Assembly (NCBI RefSeq): GCF_000315915.1
Contig: NC_020186.1
Coordinates: 930,001 to 994,000, forward strand
DNA: 64,000 bases
Origin: Henningerozyma blattae CBS 6284
Lineage: Eukaryota; Ascomycota; Saccharomycetes; Saccharomycetales; Saccharomycetaceae
Direction: 5' to 3'
The notes under the pieces are model-generated. The model worked only from the letters and a program-made list of their open reading frames with translations, searched no databases and was not told the DNA's origin. The first letter of the stretch is position 1, and each line of letters opens with the position of its first letter. The position numbers and the translations under genes are program-made. Shown one piece after another: positions 7,355 through 16,855 of this stretch.

Positions 7355-10159
7355 ATGAACATGGTTTCATCTAGAAATATACTTGTTAAGAAATCATCTA
7401 ATTCATTCAATGTTTTGTTGAATTGGAATAATCAAATGTCTATACGACATTTCTCAAAACTTTTAAGATTTAAAACTCTCTCAAGATCATATTCCTATAT
7501 TGACAACCACAATTGTTCCAATTCGTTACTACTTATTAAGAAAAATGTGATTGTATCGAAAAATTTTAATCATAATTTATCAATTATATCACAACAAAGA
7601 TTCATTTCATTATCATTTATACCTAAACTAATTGTCAAGACTGTCAAATTTCCTGCTTATATAGCAGGTGGTGCTGCTGGTGTTGGTTCTTATATGGCTT
7701 ATAAATTGGAAGAAGTGAATAATTTTGCCAAGGATAAATTAGATACAATGAAAGATATTACAGATTATTTAAAAGATACATATAATAACTCTACTATGTT
7801 CAAAAAAGATTCTCATTCTGGTAATAACAACAACAATAACAATACGAATGGTTCAGATACTGGGTTAGGTACTGCAGTACTATTAACCACATTAGCTGAT
7901 GAGGATAAGAGTTATGAAGGTGATGTGGAAGAAGAAGAAGATGATGATGAAGAAGAAGATGAGGACGATGAATATTCATCGGATCAAACCCAAGATGAAA
8001 TGTTGAATTTGACAAAGCAAATGATCGAAATTAGAACGATCTTAAATAAGATCAATTCCACAACTTCACAACAATTAACTTTACCTTCCATTGTCGTGAT
8101 TGGATCTCAATCGTCAGGAAAATCATCTGTGCTGGAATCTATCGTTGGTAAAGAATTCTTACCAAAGGGCTCTAATATGGTGACTAGAAGACCTATTGAA
8201 TTAACATTGGTTAATACTCCTAATGCAAATGAAATTACCGCAGATTTCCCAGCAATGAGGAAATATAATATCAAGAATTTCAATGAAGTTTCCAAATTAT
8301 TATTAGAATTAAATATGTCTGTTCCTTCATCAGAAGCTATTTCTGAAGATCCTATTGAATTAACCATCAAGTCACCAAATGTACCAGATTTATCATTGGT
8401 AGATTTACCTGGGTATATTCAAATAGAAGCTGCTGATCAACCTTACGAATTGAAATCCAAAATTGCTAAATTATGTGATAGGTATTTACAAGAACCGAAT
8501 ATTATCTTAGCCATTTCTGCAGCTGATGTGGATTTAGCAAATAGTTCAGCTTTAAGAGCTTCTAAATTAGCGGATCCCAAAGGGTTAAGAACCATCGGTG
8601 TCATTACAAAATTAGATTTAGTGGATCCATCCGTAGCTAGAAACATTTTAAATAATAAAAAATATCCTTTGAAAATGGGATATGTTGGGGTCATTACAAA
8701 ATCACCTCCCAAGCAAACCACTGCAAGTAGTATTATGAAATCTCGCTCTTTATTTGCCTCTTCTTCATCCACCACCACCTCTTCTTCAATGTTAGGCAAT
8801 TCTCAATCGAATAAGAATTCTGTTTCTTCTGAAAGACAAAATTTAACTCGCCAATTTGAAAAAAAATTCTTTAATGATCATAAATCTGAATTTAAAAATT
8901 GTCAAATATCAACAAAAGTATTAAGAAAAAAATTAATTAAAATCTTAGAAATTTCCATGTCAAATGCTTTAGAACCAACGTCTGATTTAATTCAACAAGA
9001 ATTAGATGATACTTCTTATTTATTTAAGGTAGAGTACAATGATCGTCAATTGACTCCTAAATCTTATCTTTTAAATAATATTGATATTTTAAAATTGACA
9101 ATTAAAGAATTTCAAGAAAAATTTAATAGAAATGAAATGAAATCGATATTAAGAGCCAATTTAGATCAAAAAGTATTAGATTTCTTGGCTACTCGTTATT
9201 GGAAAGATGGTCAAATATATGAATTATCAAAAGAATCTAATACTACAAAGAATCCTCAAATTAATAATTCTTCAAATACAACCGATTCAGATATGTTATA
9301 TTGGCATAGAAAATTAGAATTAGCCTCTTCAAGTTTAACAAAGATTGGTGTTGGTAGATTATCAACTGTTTTAATCACAAATTCCATTTTAAAAGAATTA
9401 AATAACATATTAGATTTAACTAAATTGAAAAATCATGATTTAATTAAAGAATTAGTAAATAATACTGCCATTGAAATTTTAAATTCAAAATATTATACTA
9501 CTGCTGATCAAGTAGAAAATTGTATTAAACCATTTAAATACGAAGTAGATTTGGAAGATAGAGATTGGGATATTGCTCACGAAAGATCTATTAAATTAAT
9601 AAATGAAGAGTTGAGACAATGTAACGATAGATTTGAAAAAATTAGGAATACTATTGGTGGTAGAAAATTAAAACAAGTAATGTCCTATATTGAATCAAAT
9701 AATATCGATAGTAATAATAATGCTACCATTCCAGAAGAAACTCTTGGTATGTCTAAATTATTAATTGAAAGAGGTTCTGAAGCCTTATTTTTAAAGAAAC
9801 GTAAGGACGTATTAGATTTTAGATTAAAATTATTAAAGATTAAATGTAATTCTACGAGTGAAAAAGATCAATGTCCGGAGGTATTTTTAAATGCAGTTAG
9901 TGATAAATTAACATCAACAGCTGTTTTATTTTTAAATGTGGAATTATTAAGTGATTTTTTCTATAATTTCCCAATAGAATTAGATAAAAAATTAAACGCA
10001 TTGACAGATGAACAGATTGAAATGTTCGCTAAACAGGATATCAAAATCGCTAAACATATTGAACTACAACAAAGAAAAGAATTATTAGAATTAGCACTTG
10101 ACAAAATGGATTCAATTTTGTTATATAAAAAGAGTTATAAAAATGTAAATAATAAATAA
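7355..10159 (+). CDS. MGM1: Mgm1, mitochondrial dynamin-like GTPase (OPA1 family)
   Basis: Inner-membrane GTPase that drives inner-membrane fusion and cristae maintenance. The product is 934 residues, somewhat longer than in S. cerevisiae. A basic mitochondrial presequence (about 1-90, many Arg/Ser) precedes a first membrane segment at about 97-115 (KFPAYIAGGAAGVGSYMA). A weaker hydrophobic stretch at 170-181 (LGTAVLLTTLAD) sits where the rhomboid protease Pcp1 makes the short form. An acidic run follows at 191-205. The GTPase has G1 GSQSSGKSS at about 250, G3 DLPGY at about 350 and G4 TKLD at about 418, then the middle and effector domains. The GTPase domain carries a Ser-rich insertion near 455-490. 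Met3 is a second possible start. Confidence 0.96.
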   Translation: MNMVSSRNILVKKSSNSFNVLLNWNNQMSIRHFSKLLRFKTLSRSYSYIDNHNCSNSLLLIKKNVIVSKNFNHNLSIISQQRFISLSFIPKLIVKTVKFPAYIAGGAAGVGSYMAYKLEEVNNFAKDKLDTMKDITDYLKDTYNNSTMFKKDSHSGNNNNNNNTNGSDTGLGTAVLLTTLADEDKSYEGDVEEEEDDDEEEDEDDEYSSDQTQDEMLNLTKQMIEIRTILNKINSTTSQQLTLPSIVVIGSQSSGKSSVLESIVGKEFLPKGSNMVTRRPIELTLVNTPNANEITADFPAMRKYNIKNFNEVSKLLLELNMSVPSSEAISEDPIELTIKSPNVPDLSLVDLPGYIQIEAADQPYELKSKIAKLCDRYLQEPNIILAISAADVDLANSSALRASKLADPKGLRTIGVITKLDLVDPSVARNILNNKKYPLKMGYVGVITKSPPKQTTASSIMKSRSLFASSSSTTTSSSMLGNSQSNKNSVSSERQNLTRQFEKKFFNDHKSEFKNCQISTKVLRKKLIKILEISMSNALEPTSDLIQQELDDTSYLFKVEYNDRQLTPKSYLLNNIDILKLTIKEFQEKFNRNEMKSILRANLDQKVLDFLATRYWKDGQIYELSKESNTTKNPQINNSSNTTDSDMLYWHRKLELASSSLTKIGVGRLSTVLITNSILKELNNILDLTKLKNHDLIKELVNNTAIEILNSKYYTTADQVENCIKPFKYEVDLEDRDWDIAHERSIKLINEELRQCNDRFEKIRNTIGGRKLKQVMSYIESNNIDSNNNATIPEETLGMSKLLIERGSEALFLKKRKDVLDFRLKLLKIKCNSTSEKDQCPEVFLNAVSDKLTSTAVLFLNVELLSDFFYNFPIELDKKLNALTDEQIEMFAKQDIKIAKHIELQQRKELLELALDKMDSILLYKKSYKNVNNK

Positions 10160-10675
10160 ATTAATAATGTCTCTCTTTAATTTTATGAAACTAGAATTTA
10201 CAACGTAAACAGAAATATCAAACTTAAACTATATATCACAAATTGAAAGTTTTATATGAGGTTGATCTTTCTTTTATTTTAGGAAATGATTAATGTGTTA
10301 ACGTAAATGTACAAATATATATTTATATATATATATCTTAATATGTTGTATACTAATATAGTTGAATAGAGTGTAGTTTTTATAAGTGTAAGCAGGATAG
10401 TACCGGATATGCATATATATCACAATATCTCACAAGTACAAAATCGATATGAGTATAATTAGAATGTTAGAAAATTTTTTAAAATTGGAATACAACAAAA
10501 AAAAATAGACGCTTAGTAATGTAAGAATCAATTGCATACCAGAGCAACTTTATACCAATCCAATAAGAAGAATCTTTAAGTAGTTTCGAAAAAATAATAA
10601 TGAAATGAAATGTGGTCAACTGTAGCTAGTTGTTATTAAGAGCCTTAATTGAGATACATCGGAGTTGCATTAGAA
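10160..10675. other. Convergent intergenic, MGM1-RPB10
   Basis: Convergent 3' region, AT-rich, with (TA)n runs at 10,315-10,335 of the polyadenylation-signal type. No ORF or RNA gene recognised. Confidence 0.5.
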
Positions 10676-10888
10676 TTAATCTCTCTTTTCTAGAGGGTTA
10701 TATCTCAAAAACTTTTCAATCAAATCAACATGGGTTAAAATCATTCTTCTACAGCAGTATCTTTTCAAACCCAATCTAGACAAAGCAGTACCTTCATCTA
10801 ACTCATCTTCTTGTAACATATTCAAGTAAGCTTCCCATTTGTCACCGACAACCTTACCACAGGAAAAGCATCTAACTGGAACAATCAT
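10676..10888 (-). CDS. RPB10: Rpb10 (ABC10-beta), subunit common to RNA polymerases I, II and III
   Basis: Smallest shared RNA polymerase subunit, a structural zinc protein needed for assembly of the two large subunits. At 70 residues it has exactly the conserved length. It starts [13 protein letters not shown], with zinc ligands in CFSC (7 and 10) and the paired cysteines of the RYCCRRM box (45 and 46). The conserved [15 protein letters not shown] helix closes the protein. It is divergent from NAN1, and the shared upstream region carries a PAC element, which fits coregulation of polymerase and ribosome-biogenesis genes. Confidence 0.98.
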   Translation of the reverse strand: MIVPVRCFSCGKVVGDKWEAYLNMLQEDELDEGTALSRLGLKRYCCRRMILTHVDLIEKFLRYNPLEKRD

Positions 10889-11079
10889 TTTCTAAGACTC
10901 TATTCTATTGGGATATGACACTTTTTCTATAGGTAAGATAAAAATAATTAGGATTTCAACTATTCTTGATTTAACCTTTCATTATACTGTTTGGAATTAT
11001 TCAGCTCATCAATTTTCACAGCTTTTCAAATTTTTTCGAATTAGGATTTCGGTTTAAAATTTCAAGTTTTTCGTCGGTA

Positions 11080-11301
11080 GTGACCGAAAATTCCAAAAAA
11101 ATTTTCTGCGATGAGCTATCCAAGTTTTCCAGATGGCAAGTGATGATGATGAGCTCTAAGAATAAGATTTATTCACAAATTAAAAAAATAACAAGAATAT
11201 ATAATTCATTGAGTCCATTAAGGTTAAAAAAACCCCAAGATATAGATCCTGCCCGTTTCATACTGTCTGGCAGATCAGCTTCAACGTTAGGTATTTATTA
11301 G
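11080..11301 (+). CDS. Unrecognised short ORF upstream of NAN1 (possible uORF or small gene)
   Basis: A 73-codon ORF of unknown function. Its first third overlaps the PAC promoter element of NAN1/RPB10, so if it is translated the start is more likely in the Met-Met-Met run around 11,137. From there the product is a basic peptide of about 54 residues containing KNKIYSQIKKITRIYN and LSPLRLKKPQDIDPARF. The codon choices in this part resemble a real yeast gene. It ends 16-17 bp before the NAN1 start in another frame, leaving no room for a separate NAN1 promoter. Any translation would therefore be as a uORF on the NAN1 transcript. I do not recognise a homologue. Confidence 0.25.
   Translation: MTENSKKIFCDELSKFSRWQVMMMSSKNKIYSQIKKITRIYNSLSPLRLKKPQDIDPARFILSGRSASTLGIY
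11108..11117 (+). promoter_or_regulatory. PAC element (RPB10/NAN1)
   Basis: GCGATGAGCT, a perfect match to the PAC consensus. It lies about 200 bp from each of two genes that both belong to the polymerase/ribosome-biogenesis regulon. An RRPE-like A/T block sits immediately beside it. Confidence 0.7.
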
Positions 11302-11317
11302 AAAGAATTAAACGATA

Positions 11318-13987
11318 ATGACCAAAATACACCAAAGTTATAACTTATCTGTAGTTTCTGGTGGTAAGCCAACCCTCCCTAACAGTAACAACAGTTCCTG
11401 TTCTAAAAAAACTGTTACATGTTTAACTCCAGACCAAGCTAACTATATTGTACCTTTCAATAACCAAATCAAAATATATTCTATCGATACTAGACAGTGT
11501 ATAAAGACAGTGAAATATGCAAATAATGAAATTTTATCCAAAATTTTTAAAGATGTTAATAACTTAATTTCCTATATTGCATTAGGTGATATCACTGTGG
11601 AGGATAGAGGAAAGTGGGATCCAAATAAGATGATTACTATCTTGACTACAAAGGGTAATGTTGTTGTTCTTAATTATAAAGGTAAATTGTCTCAGGACTT
11701 AGTGACATACAAATTATCCTTTGAAAAATCAGGAGAGGAAATTTTGAAAATGTTCGAAGATAAATCACAAAACTTCTTCAAATTGTTAACAAAATCGCCA
11801 ATGGAAAAAGATGACTCTTTATTTCATTATAAATTATATAATTTTTATCCATCAAAACAGGAAAGTGAAAGATTAGTCTTAGATAGGCAATTTGAAAACG
11901 TTATACTATCTACTTGGTCATCAAATGAAAAAATGCTCACTGTGATGACTAGGAAGGATAGTAAGACTAAAATGTTTTATGTTCAATCAATTTTTGACGT
12001 CTCAGTTAATGTGGAATTCCCACTATCTAAATTTGTTACCACTTCTAAGGATAAGAAATCTTCTACTTATACCTCACCAATTGCAAGATACGTATCTGCC
12101 ATGGCTATTGATGACAATGGTTTACAATTAGCGCTTGGGTTTGCCTCTGGTGTCATCCATGTTATTGCATTAGATGTTTTACAGACAAGAATTTTGAAAT
12201 GGCATATCGATACAGTTCTTTCTTTATCATTTAATCAAGATGGTACATACTTGTTATCGGGTGGTTGGGAAAAGGTTCTTATTTTCTGGCAATTGTCAAC
12301 AAACATGCAACAATTCTTACCTCGTTTAAATGGTATAATAATAGATTCTGATGTTGTTTGTAACAATAAATATTATGCATTAACATTACAATTGACTGAA
12401 AATACTTCAAACTCTGATTACCAATTACTACTATTAAATTCATCTGACTTAATTTCAAAATTATCTATAAATGGTCCTCTACCGGTATTTCATTCAACTG
12501 TTAAGGATACTATTCCACCACTATCTGCATTTTCCACAAAAAATTCTACTGCTGGTAATAAAATAAACTCATTAAAGAAAAACAAAGGAAAAAATATACA
12601 TAGAACTAAACAGGATTACACAACTTGTGCCGACATTAATCCTATTAGCAAACAGATATACTTCCCTCATGTATCATCTATTCAAGCCTATGATTTTTAT
12701 AAGAATGAACAAGTATCTTATCAATACTTATCCTCTGCAGTTAATAATAGTATGGGTAAAGTTAGATCTGAATTAAATATCAAAGAACCAGTCCTTATGA
12801 ACGTTAAATTTACTAAAAATGGTACATGGATGATTACTTATGAAGTTGAATATCCACCAGATAATTTATTATCATCTAAAGAATTAACCCATGTTATAAA
12901 GTTTTGGTCAAAGAACGATGATCCAAGCAGTACTGAATGGTTCCTAAAAACAAAAGTTATTAATCCACATGGTAAAAGTGTACCAATTACAAATATCCTA
13001 GCCAGTCCTAGTGTAGTTAACAATGGTAACGCATTCTTAACTTCTGATAATATGGGTGGGTTGAAATATTGGTCATTCGAAGAATATGAAAAAAACTGGT
13101 GTCTAACAAAACTATTGATCGGGAATTTTAACCTATTTAACAATTCTGTTTCTATGGCATGGTCAAAGGATGGTAGTTTAATATTCCATTCATTTTACGA
13201 TAAATTAATCATCTTAGATTTTGATAGTTTCAAGAAAATAGAAAGTGAAGACGACAGTAAATTTATTAATGAATTTACATTAGATTCAGAAATTCAAGCT
13301 ATCAAAATGTCTCAGGAATCAAAACTAATAATTGCTACACGTACAACTATTTGTATTTTAGATTTACTAGAATCTAAAATAATTAGCAGTTTTGATATTT
13401 ATCCATATGTTAAAGGTATTTACAAGAATGGTAATTTCAACAGATTATTAAGTTGCAATGAAAATACAGGTGAAATTGCTTTAGTAATTAATGAACAATT
13501 AAAGGATGACAATGGTGAAAATTCTTTGAGATATAGATCAAGAGTTATTGTATTCAACTCCACTCTAACAGACAAATTAGGAGTACTGACTCATAATGAA
13601 TATATATCATGGATTGGCTGGAATTATTCTAATGACTTCGTTTTTATCGATACTAGTTCCAGATTAGGTACTGTCAGCACAGCTGTTAAAACAGAAATGC
13701 TAGATGAGATTAATAGAGAAGGTATTTTCGATGGGCTATCCAATTCATTTGCAACTGAACTACAAAAATTGTCAAAGGCTGCTAATAGTTCTGTTTTTAT
13801 TGAAAATAATAAAAAGAATGCTAAAAACATTGAAGATGATGACGATGAAGACATAGCATTAGATTTTATCAACGGCCAAAAGAGTGATAAAATAATAAAT
13901 ATGAATACTTTTATAGGAATGTTTGATAACCTACAAAACGTAGAAATGGATGCATTCTTCGACCGTGTGACGAGAATCATTACTTAG
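11318..13987 (+). CDS. NAN1: Nan1/Utp17, WD-repeat subunit of the t-UTP/SSU processome
   Basis: Nucleolar WD40 protein of the t-UTP subcomplex, which binds the 5' external spacer of nascent pre-rRNA and starts assembly of the small-subunit processome (family knowledge). The product is 889 residues, near the S. cerevisiae length. It has two WD-type propeller regions: residues about 40-350, with IKIYSIDTRQCIKTV, ALGFASGVIHVIALD and LSGGWEKVLIFWQL, and a second at about 480-760 (LTSDNMGGLKYWSF, VSMAWSKDGSLIF). A C-terminal region follows, with an acidic patch (EDDDDEDIALDFING) near the end. PAC and RRPE-type sites upstream fit its role. Identification rests on overall similarity plus position beside TBF1/HHO1-linked genes. 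Confidence 0.92.
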   Translation: MTKIHQSYNLSVVSGGKPTLPNSNNSSCSKKTVTCLTPDQANYIVPFNNQIKIYSIDTRQCIKTVKYANNEILSKIFKDVNNLISYIALGDITVEDRGKWDPNKMITILTTKGNVVVLNYKGKLSQDLVTYKLSFEKSGEEILKMFEDKSQNFFKLLTKSPMEKDDSLFHYKLYNFYPSKQESERLVLDRQFENVILSTWSSNEKMLTVMTRKDSKTKMFYVQSIFDVSVNVEFPLSKFVTTSKDKKSSTYTSPIARYVSAMAIDDNGLQLALGFASGVIHVIALDVLQTRILKWHIDTVLSLSFNQDGTYLLSGGWEKVLIFWQLSTNMQQFLPRLNGIIIDSDVVCNNKYYALTLQLTENTSNSDYQLLLLNSSDLISKLSINGPLPVFHSTVKDTIPPLSAFSTKNSTAGNKINSLKKNKGKNIHRTKQDYTTCADINPISKQIYFPHVSSIQAYDFYKNEQVSYQYLSSAVNNSMGKVRSELNIKEPVLMNVKFTKNGTWMITYEVEYPPDNLLSSKELTHVIKFWSKNDDPSSTEWFLKTKVINPHGKSVPITNILASPSVVNNGNAFLTSDNMGGLKYWSFEEYEKNWCLTKLLIGNFNLFNNSVSMAWSKDGSLIFHSFYDKLIILDFDSFKKIESEDDSKFINEFTLDSEIQAIKMSQESKLIIATRTTICILDLLESKIISSFDIYPYVKGIYKNGNFNRLLSCNENTGEIALVINEQLKDDNGENSLRYRSRVIVFNSTLTDKLGVLTHNEYISWIGWNYSNDFVFIDTSSRLGTVSTAVKTEMLDEINREGIFDGLSNSFATELQKLSKAANSSVFIENNKKNAKNIEDDDDEDIALDFINGQKSDKIINMNTFIGMFDNLQNVEMDAFFDRVTRIIT

Positions 13988-14723
13988 AGTGTTCTAATAC
14001 CATTTCTTAGTACATGTAGCTTAGACCTATATACTTCTAATTTTCTGTTCTTTATATATTAATTAGATAAACCACCAATTGACTCTGGGAAATATTCATT
14101 AAACCAGTTTCAAAATGTAATATAATAATAACTTAAAATATGCAACTCTTTACTTTTTAATTTGGGAAACCTAAAAGCAAACTATATATACCAAATGTTG
14201 TCATTAATTATTTTATATTCTATTTGTAAAACTACTTCAAAAATTACTGATGCCCTTTTTATAAAGCCTCGTTTCGGGAGATTTCCATGACCTTTTAATT
14301 GGCGAAGAAAATAATGGTGCAGTTATCAATTAATGTTTTATCAAATTAAAAATAAATTATTTCGTTTAATTAATAAAAGGTATAAATACATATTAATTTC
14401 ACGTCGTTTTTTTGCAGCTACTAAATAATACTTAATTTTTATAATCAAATTAAGGGAAAAATATTTTTCACTGCTGTATTTTTTTGTTTGTTTTTTTTAT
14501 TACTATTATATGCATATATTTTTTTTAAAAAAAAATAGCCAGAATTTTTAGAATAAAAATATATTGGAATCCTTTTTTTGATATACAATAAATAAAAATA
14601 ATAATTTAGTTAGGCTTTGACAATATTTTTAGTAATTTACTAAATAAAGCCAACAATACTTACGAAGGAATACCTACCTTAAAGGATTATCTACAACAAA
14701 CAAATTTATTTTAAAAATTAAAA
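13988..14723. promoter_or_regulatory. NAN1 3' region and NPT1 promoter
   Basis: Tandem-gene spacer, very AT-rich, with long T-runs around 14,400-14,580 upstream of NPT1. A small GC-richer patch lies at about 14,268-14,305. No recognised motif or ORF. Confidence 0.4.
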
Positions 14724-16016
14724 ATGACAAAACCAGTTATAACTTCTTTGTTAGATACTGATATGTATAAAATAACTATGCATGCTGCAGTTTTTACAAA
14801 TTTTCCTGAAGCAAAAGTAACTTATAAATATACAAATAGAACCAGTCAAATGTATTTTAATAAGGCCTCTATTGATTGGTTATCCGAACAATTTGACTTA
14901 TTAGGTAAACTGAAATTTACTGCTGAAGAGATTGATTACTTAACAAAGGAAATTTCATTTTTGCCAAAGGCTTATTTGAACTATATTTCAAGTGACGAAT
15001 TCCAATTAAAACCTCAGGAACAATTCAATTTTAGCTATGAAAAACTAGAAAATGAAGATGACAGATATAATTTAATCTTAACTATTCATGGTTTGTGGAA
15101 AGATACAATTTTATATGAAATTCCAGTATTGGCATTAGTATCTGAAGCATATTTTAAATTCGTAGATACTGACTGGGATTGTGAAGGTCAAATCGAAAAA
15201 GCTCAGAAGAAAGCTGAGCTTTTGCTTTCTAATGGTTTAATATTTAGTGAGTTTGGTACAAGACGTCGTAGATCTTTCGAAGCTCAAGATATGGTTATGA
15301 AAGGGCTAATTAATGCAGTAAATGAAAATCCTCAGAAATATAAAAAGTTATTTGTTGGATCTTCCAATATATTATTCTCCAAGACATACAATGTTAAACC
15401 AATTGGTACAGTGGCTCATGAATGGATTATGGGTATTGCCTCCATTACTAACGATTATATTAATGCTAATAAAAACTCAATGGATTATTGGATCAAGACA
15501 TTTGGGAAAGATAATGCTGGACTCGCGTTGAGTGATACTTTTGGTACAGACAATTTTTTGAAAGCATTTAAACCACCATACTCAGATGCTTATGCCGGTA
15601 TTAGACAAGATTCTGGAGATCCAGCTGAATATACTAAAAAAGTTGCAAACCATTACATAAATGTGTTAAAAATGCCAAAATTTACTAAAAGTATCTGTTA
15701 CTCGGATTCATTAAATGTTGAGAAAGCTATTAAATATGCTCAAGTTGCTAAAGAATGTGGTATGAATTGCAATTTCGGTATTGGTACCTACTTAACAAAT
15801 GATTTTCAAAAAAAATCTAACTCTACTATTAAGAGTGAGCCTTTAAATATTGTCATTAAATTATTAGATGTTAATGGTAATCCAGCTATTAAAATATCTG
15901 ATAATCTAGGTAAAAATATGGGTGATCCAGAAACAGTACAAAAAGTCAAAGAAGAATTAGGTTATGTGGAACGTTCTTGGACTGGTGATAATGAGGCTCA
16001 TAGATGGGCTGCTTAA
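14724..16016 (+). CDS. NPT1: Npt1, nicotinate phosphoribosyltransferase
   Basis: First enzyme of the NAD salvage (Preiss-Handler) route: nicotinate + PRPP + ATP gives nicotinate mononucleotide. The product is 430 residues, almost exactly the usual length. It opens with the family signature LLDTDMYKITM. The conserved EFGTRRRRS motif (about 176) shapes the active site, and LSDTFGTDNFL (about 272) and IRQDSGDPAEY (about 293) build the PRPP/phosphate site; IGTYLTNDF follows. It ends with the conserved ERSWTGDNEAHRWAA. It is convergent with PTP2. No defects seen. Confidence 0.97.
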   Translation: MTKPVITSLLDTDMYKITMHAAVFTNFPEAKVTYKYTNRTSQMYFNKASIDWLSEQFDLLGKLKFTAEEIDYLTKEISFLPKAYLNYISSDEFQLKPQEQFNFSYEKLENEDDRYNLILTIHGLWKDTILYEIPVLALVSEAYFKFVDTDWDCEGQIEKAQKKAELLLSNGLIFSEFGTRRRRSFEAQDMVMKGLINAVNENPQKYKKLFVGSSNILFSKTYNVKPIGTVAHEWIMGIASITNDYINANKNSMDYWIKTFGKDNAGLALSDTFGTDNFLKAFKPPYSDAYAGIRQDSGDPAEYTKKVANHYINVLKMPKFTKSICYSDSLNVEKAIKYAQVAKECGMNCNFGIGTYLTNDFQKKSNSTIKSEPLNIVIKLLDVNGNPAIKISDNLGKNMGDPETVQKVKEELGYVERSWTGDNEAHRWAA

Positions 16017-16855
16017 TGGATAAGACATAAAAGGAAAAGATGAACTTTATCTTGTTTTATAACCTTTGATAGCCTTGTGCTGTAATAATTTTGTTTTATG
16101 ACTTTTTTTTAATAATATTTATACACTTACTTTTTTTCCCCTTCTAATGTTTTCTGATATATTACATACCATTATAGTTACTGGTAGAATTTTAGGTTAT
16201 TATTTATAAAAAGATGTATTTGCCATTTGCATTTTTAACAATTTTCATGCCAGTGATATGTATTTTTTTCTTCATTTAAAATGTAAAAGATTAAACTTTT
16301 GAAATAGAGTATATATAGAGTATAGAAGAAAGAGTTACCTATCAAAATTGCTTTAAATATAATATAATAATAAATGCTATAATAATTTAAGAACAGAAAA
16401 ATATTTGTAAAACATAGTCTAGAAAATATTCGAGATTTGGAGGTATAATGTAATATTGTATTTTTATAAAGTAATAGAATGGAAACTAGAATATAGAATA
16501 TTATATATTATATATATATTTGTGTTTGGAACAATATACATACAGAATGATGAAGGAAAGTAAAGAAGGGCAATCTGTATATAATTAGAAAACAATAAAA
16601 GGGATGAAATTGTATTCGAACAGATACAGAAAAAAGTAAAAGAATATTTAATATCTATTGATGCATGATGTAAAAACGTCATTTGAATAAAAAAATAATT
16701 TGACAACATAGATATAAAAATGTGGTAACAAATAAGGAAGGAAAAAAATATGCAAAGGAATGCTAATAATATTATAAGATAGTAAGTTAAAGGAAGGAAG
16801 AAAGAATAGAATAAAATAATAAAAAAAAGGAAATGCAAATATAATTAGTAATTAA
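16017..16855. other. Convergent intergenic, NPT1-PTP2
   Basis: 839 bp of AT-rich 3' sequence with (TA)n polyadenylation-like tracts (for example 16,500-16,520). A 124-codon open frame on the minus strand (16,464-16,838) is rich in Phe, Tyr and Ile, as expected from base composition. It is not supported as a gene. Confidence 0.45.

Larger units (their letters stand above)
10889..11317. promoter_or_regulatory. Divergent promoter, RPB10 and NAN1
   Basis: Shared 429-bp promoter region. It contains an RRPE-like A/T block (AAAAAATTTTC, 11,095-11,106) directly followed by a perfect PAC element at 11,108-11,117. A 73-codon open frame (11,080-11,301) overlaps the PAC element and ends 17 bp before the NAN1 ATG; see its own entry. 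Confidence 0.6.

Noticed and set aside
16464..16838. 124-codon minus-strand ORF between NPT1 and PTP2
   Set aside because: Phe/Ile/Tyr-rich translation expected from AT-rich DNA, located in a convergent 3' region.
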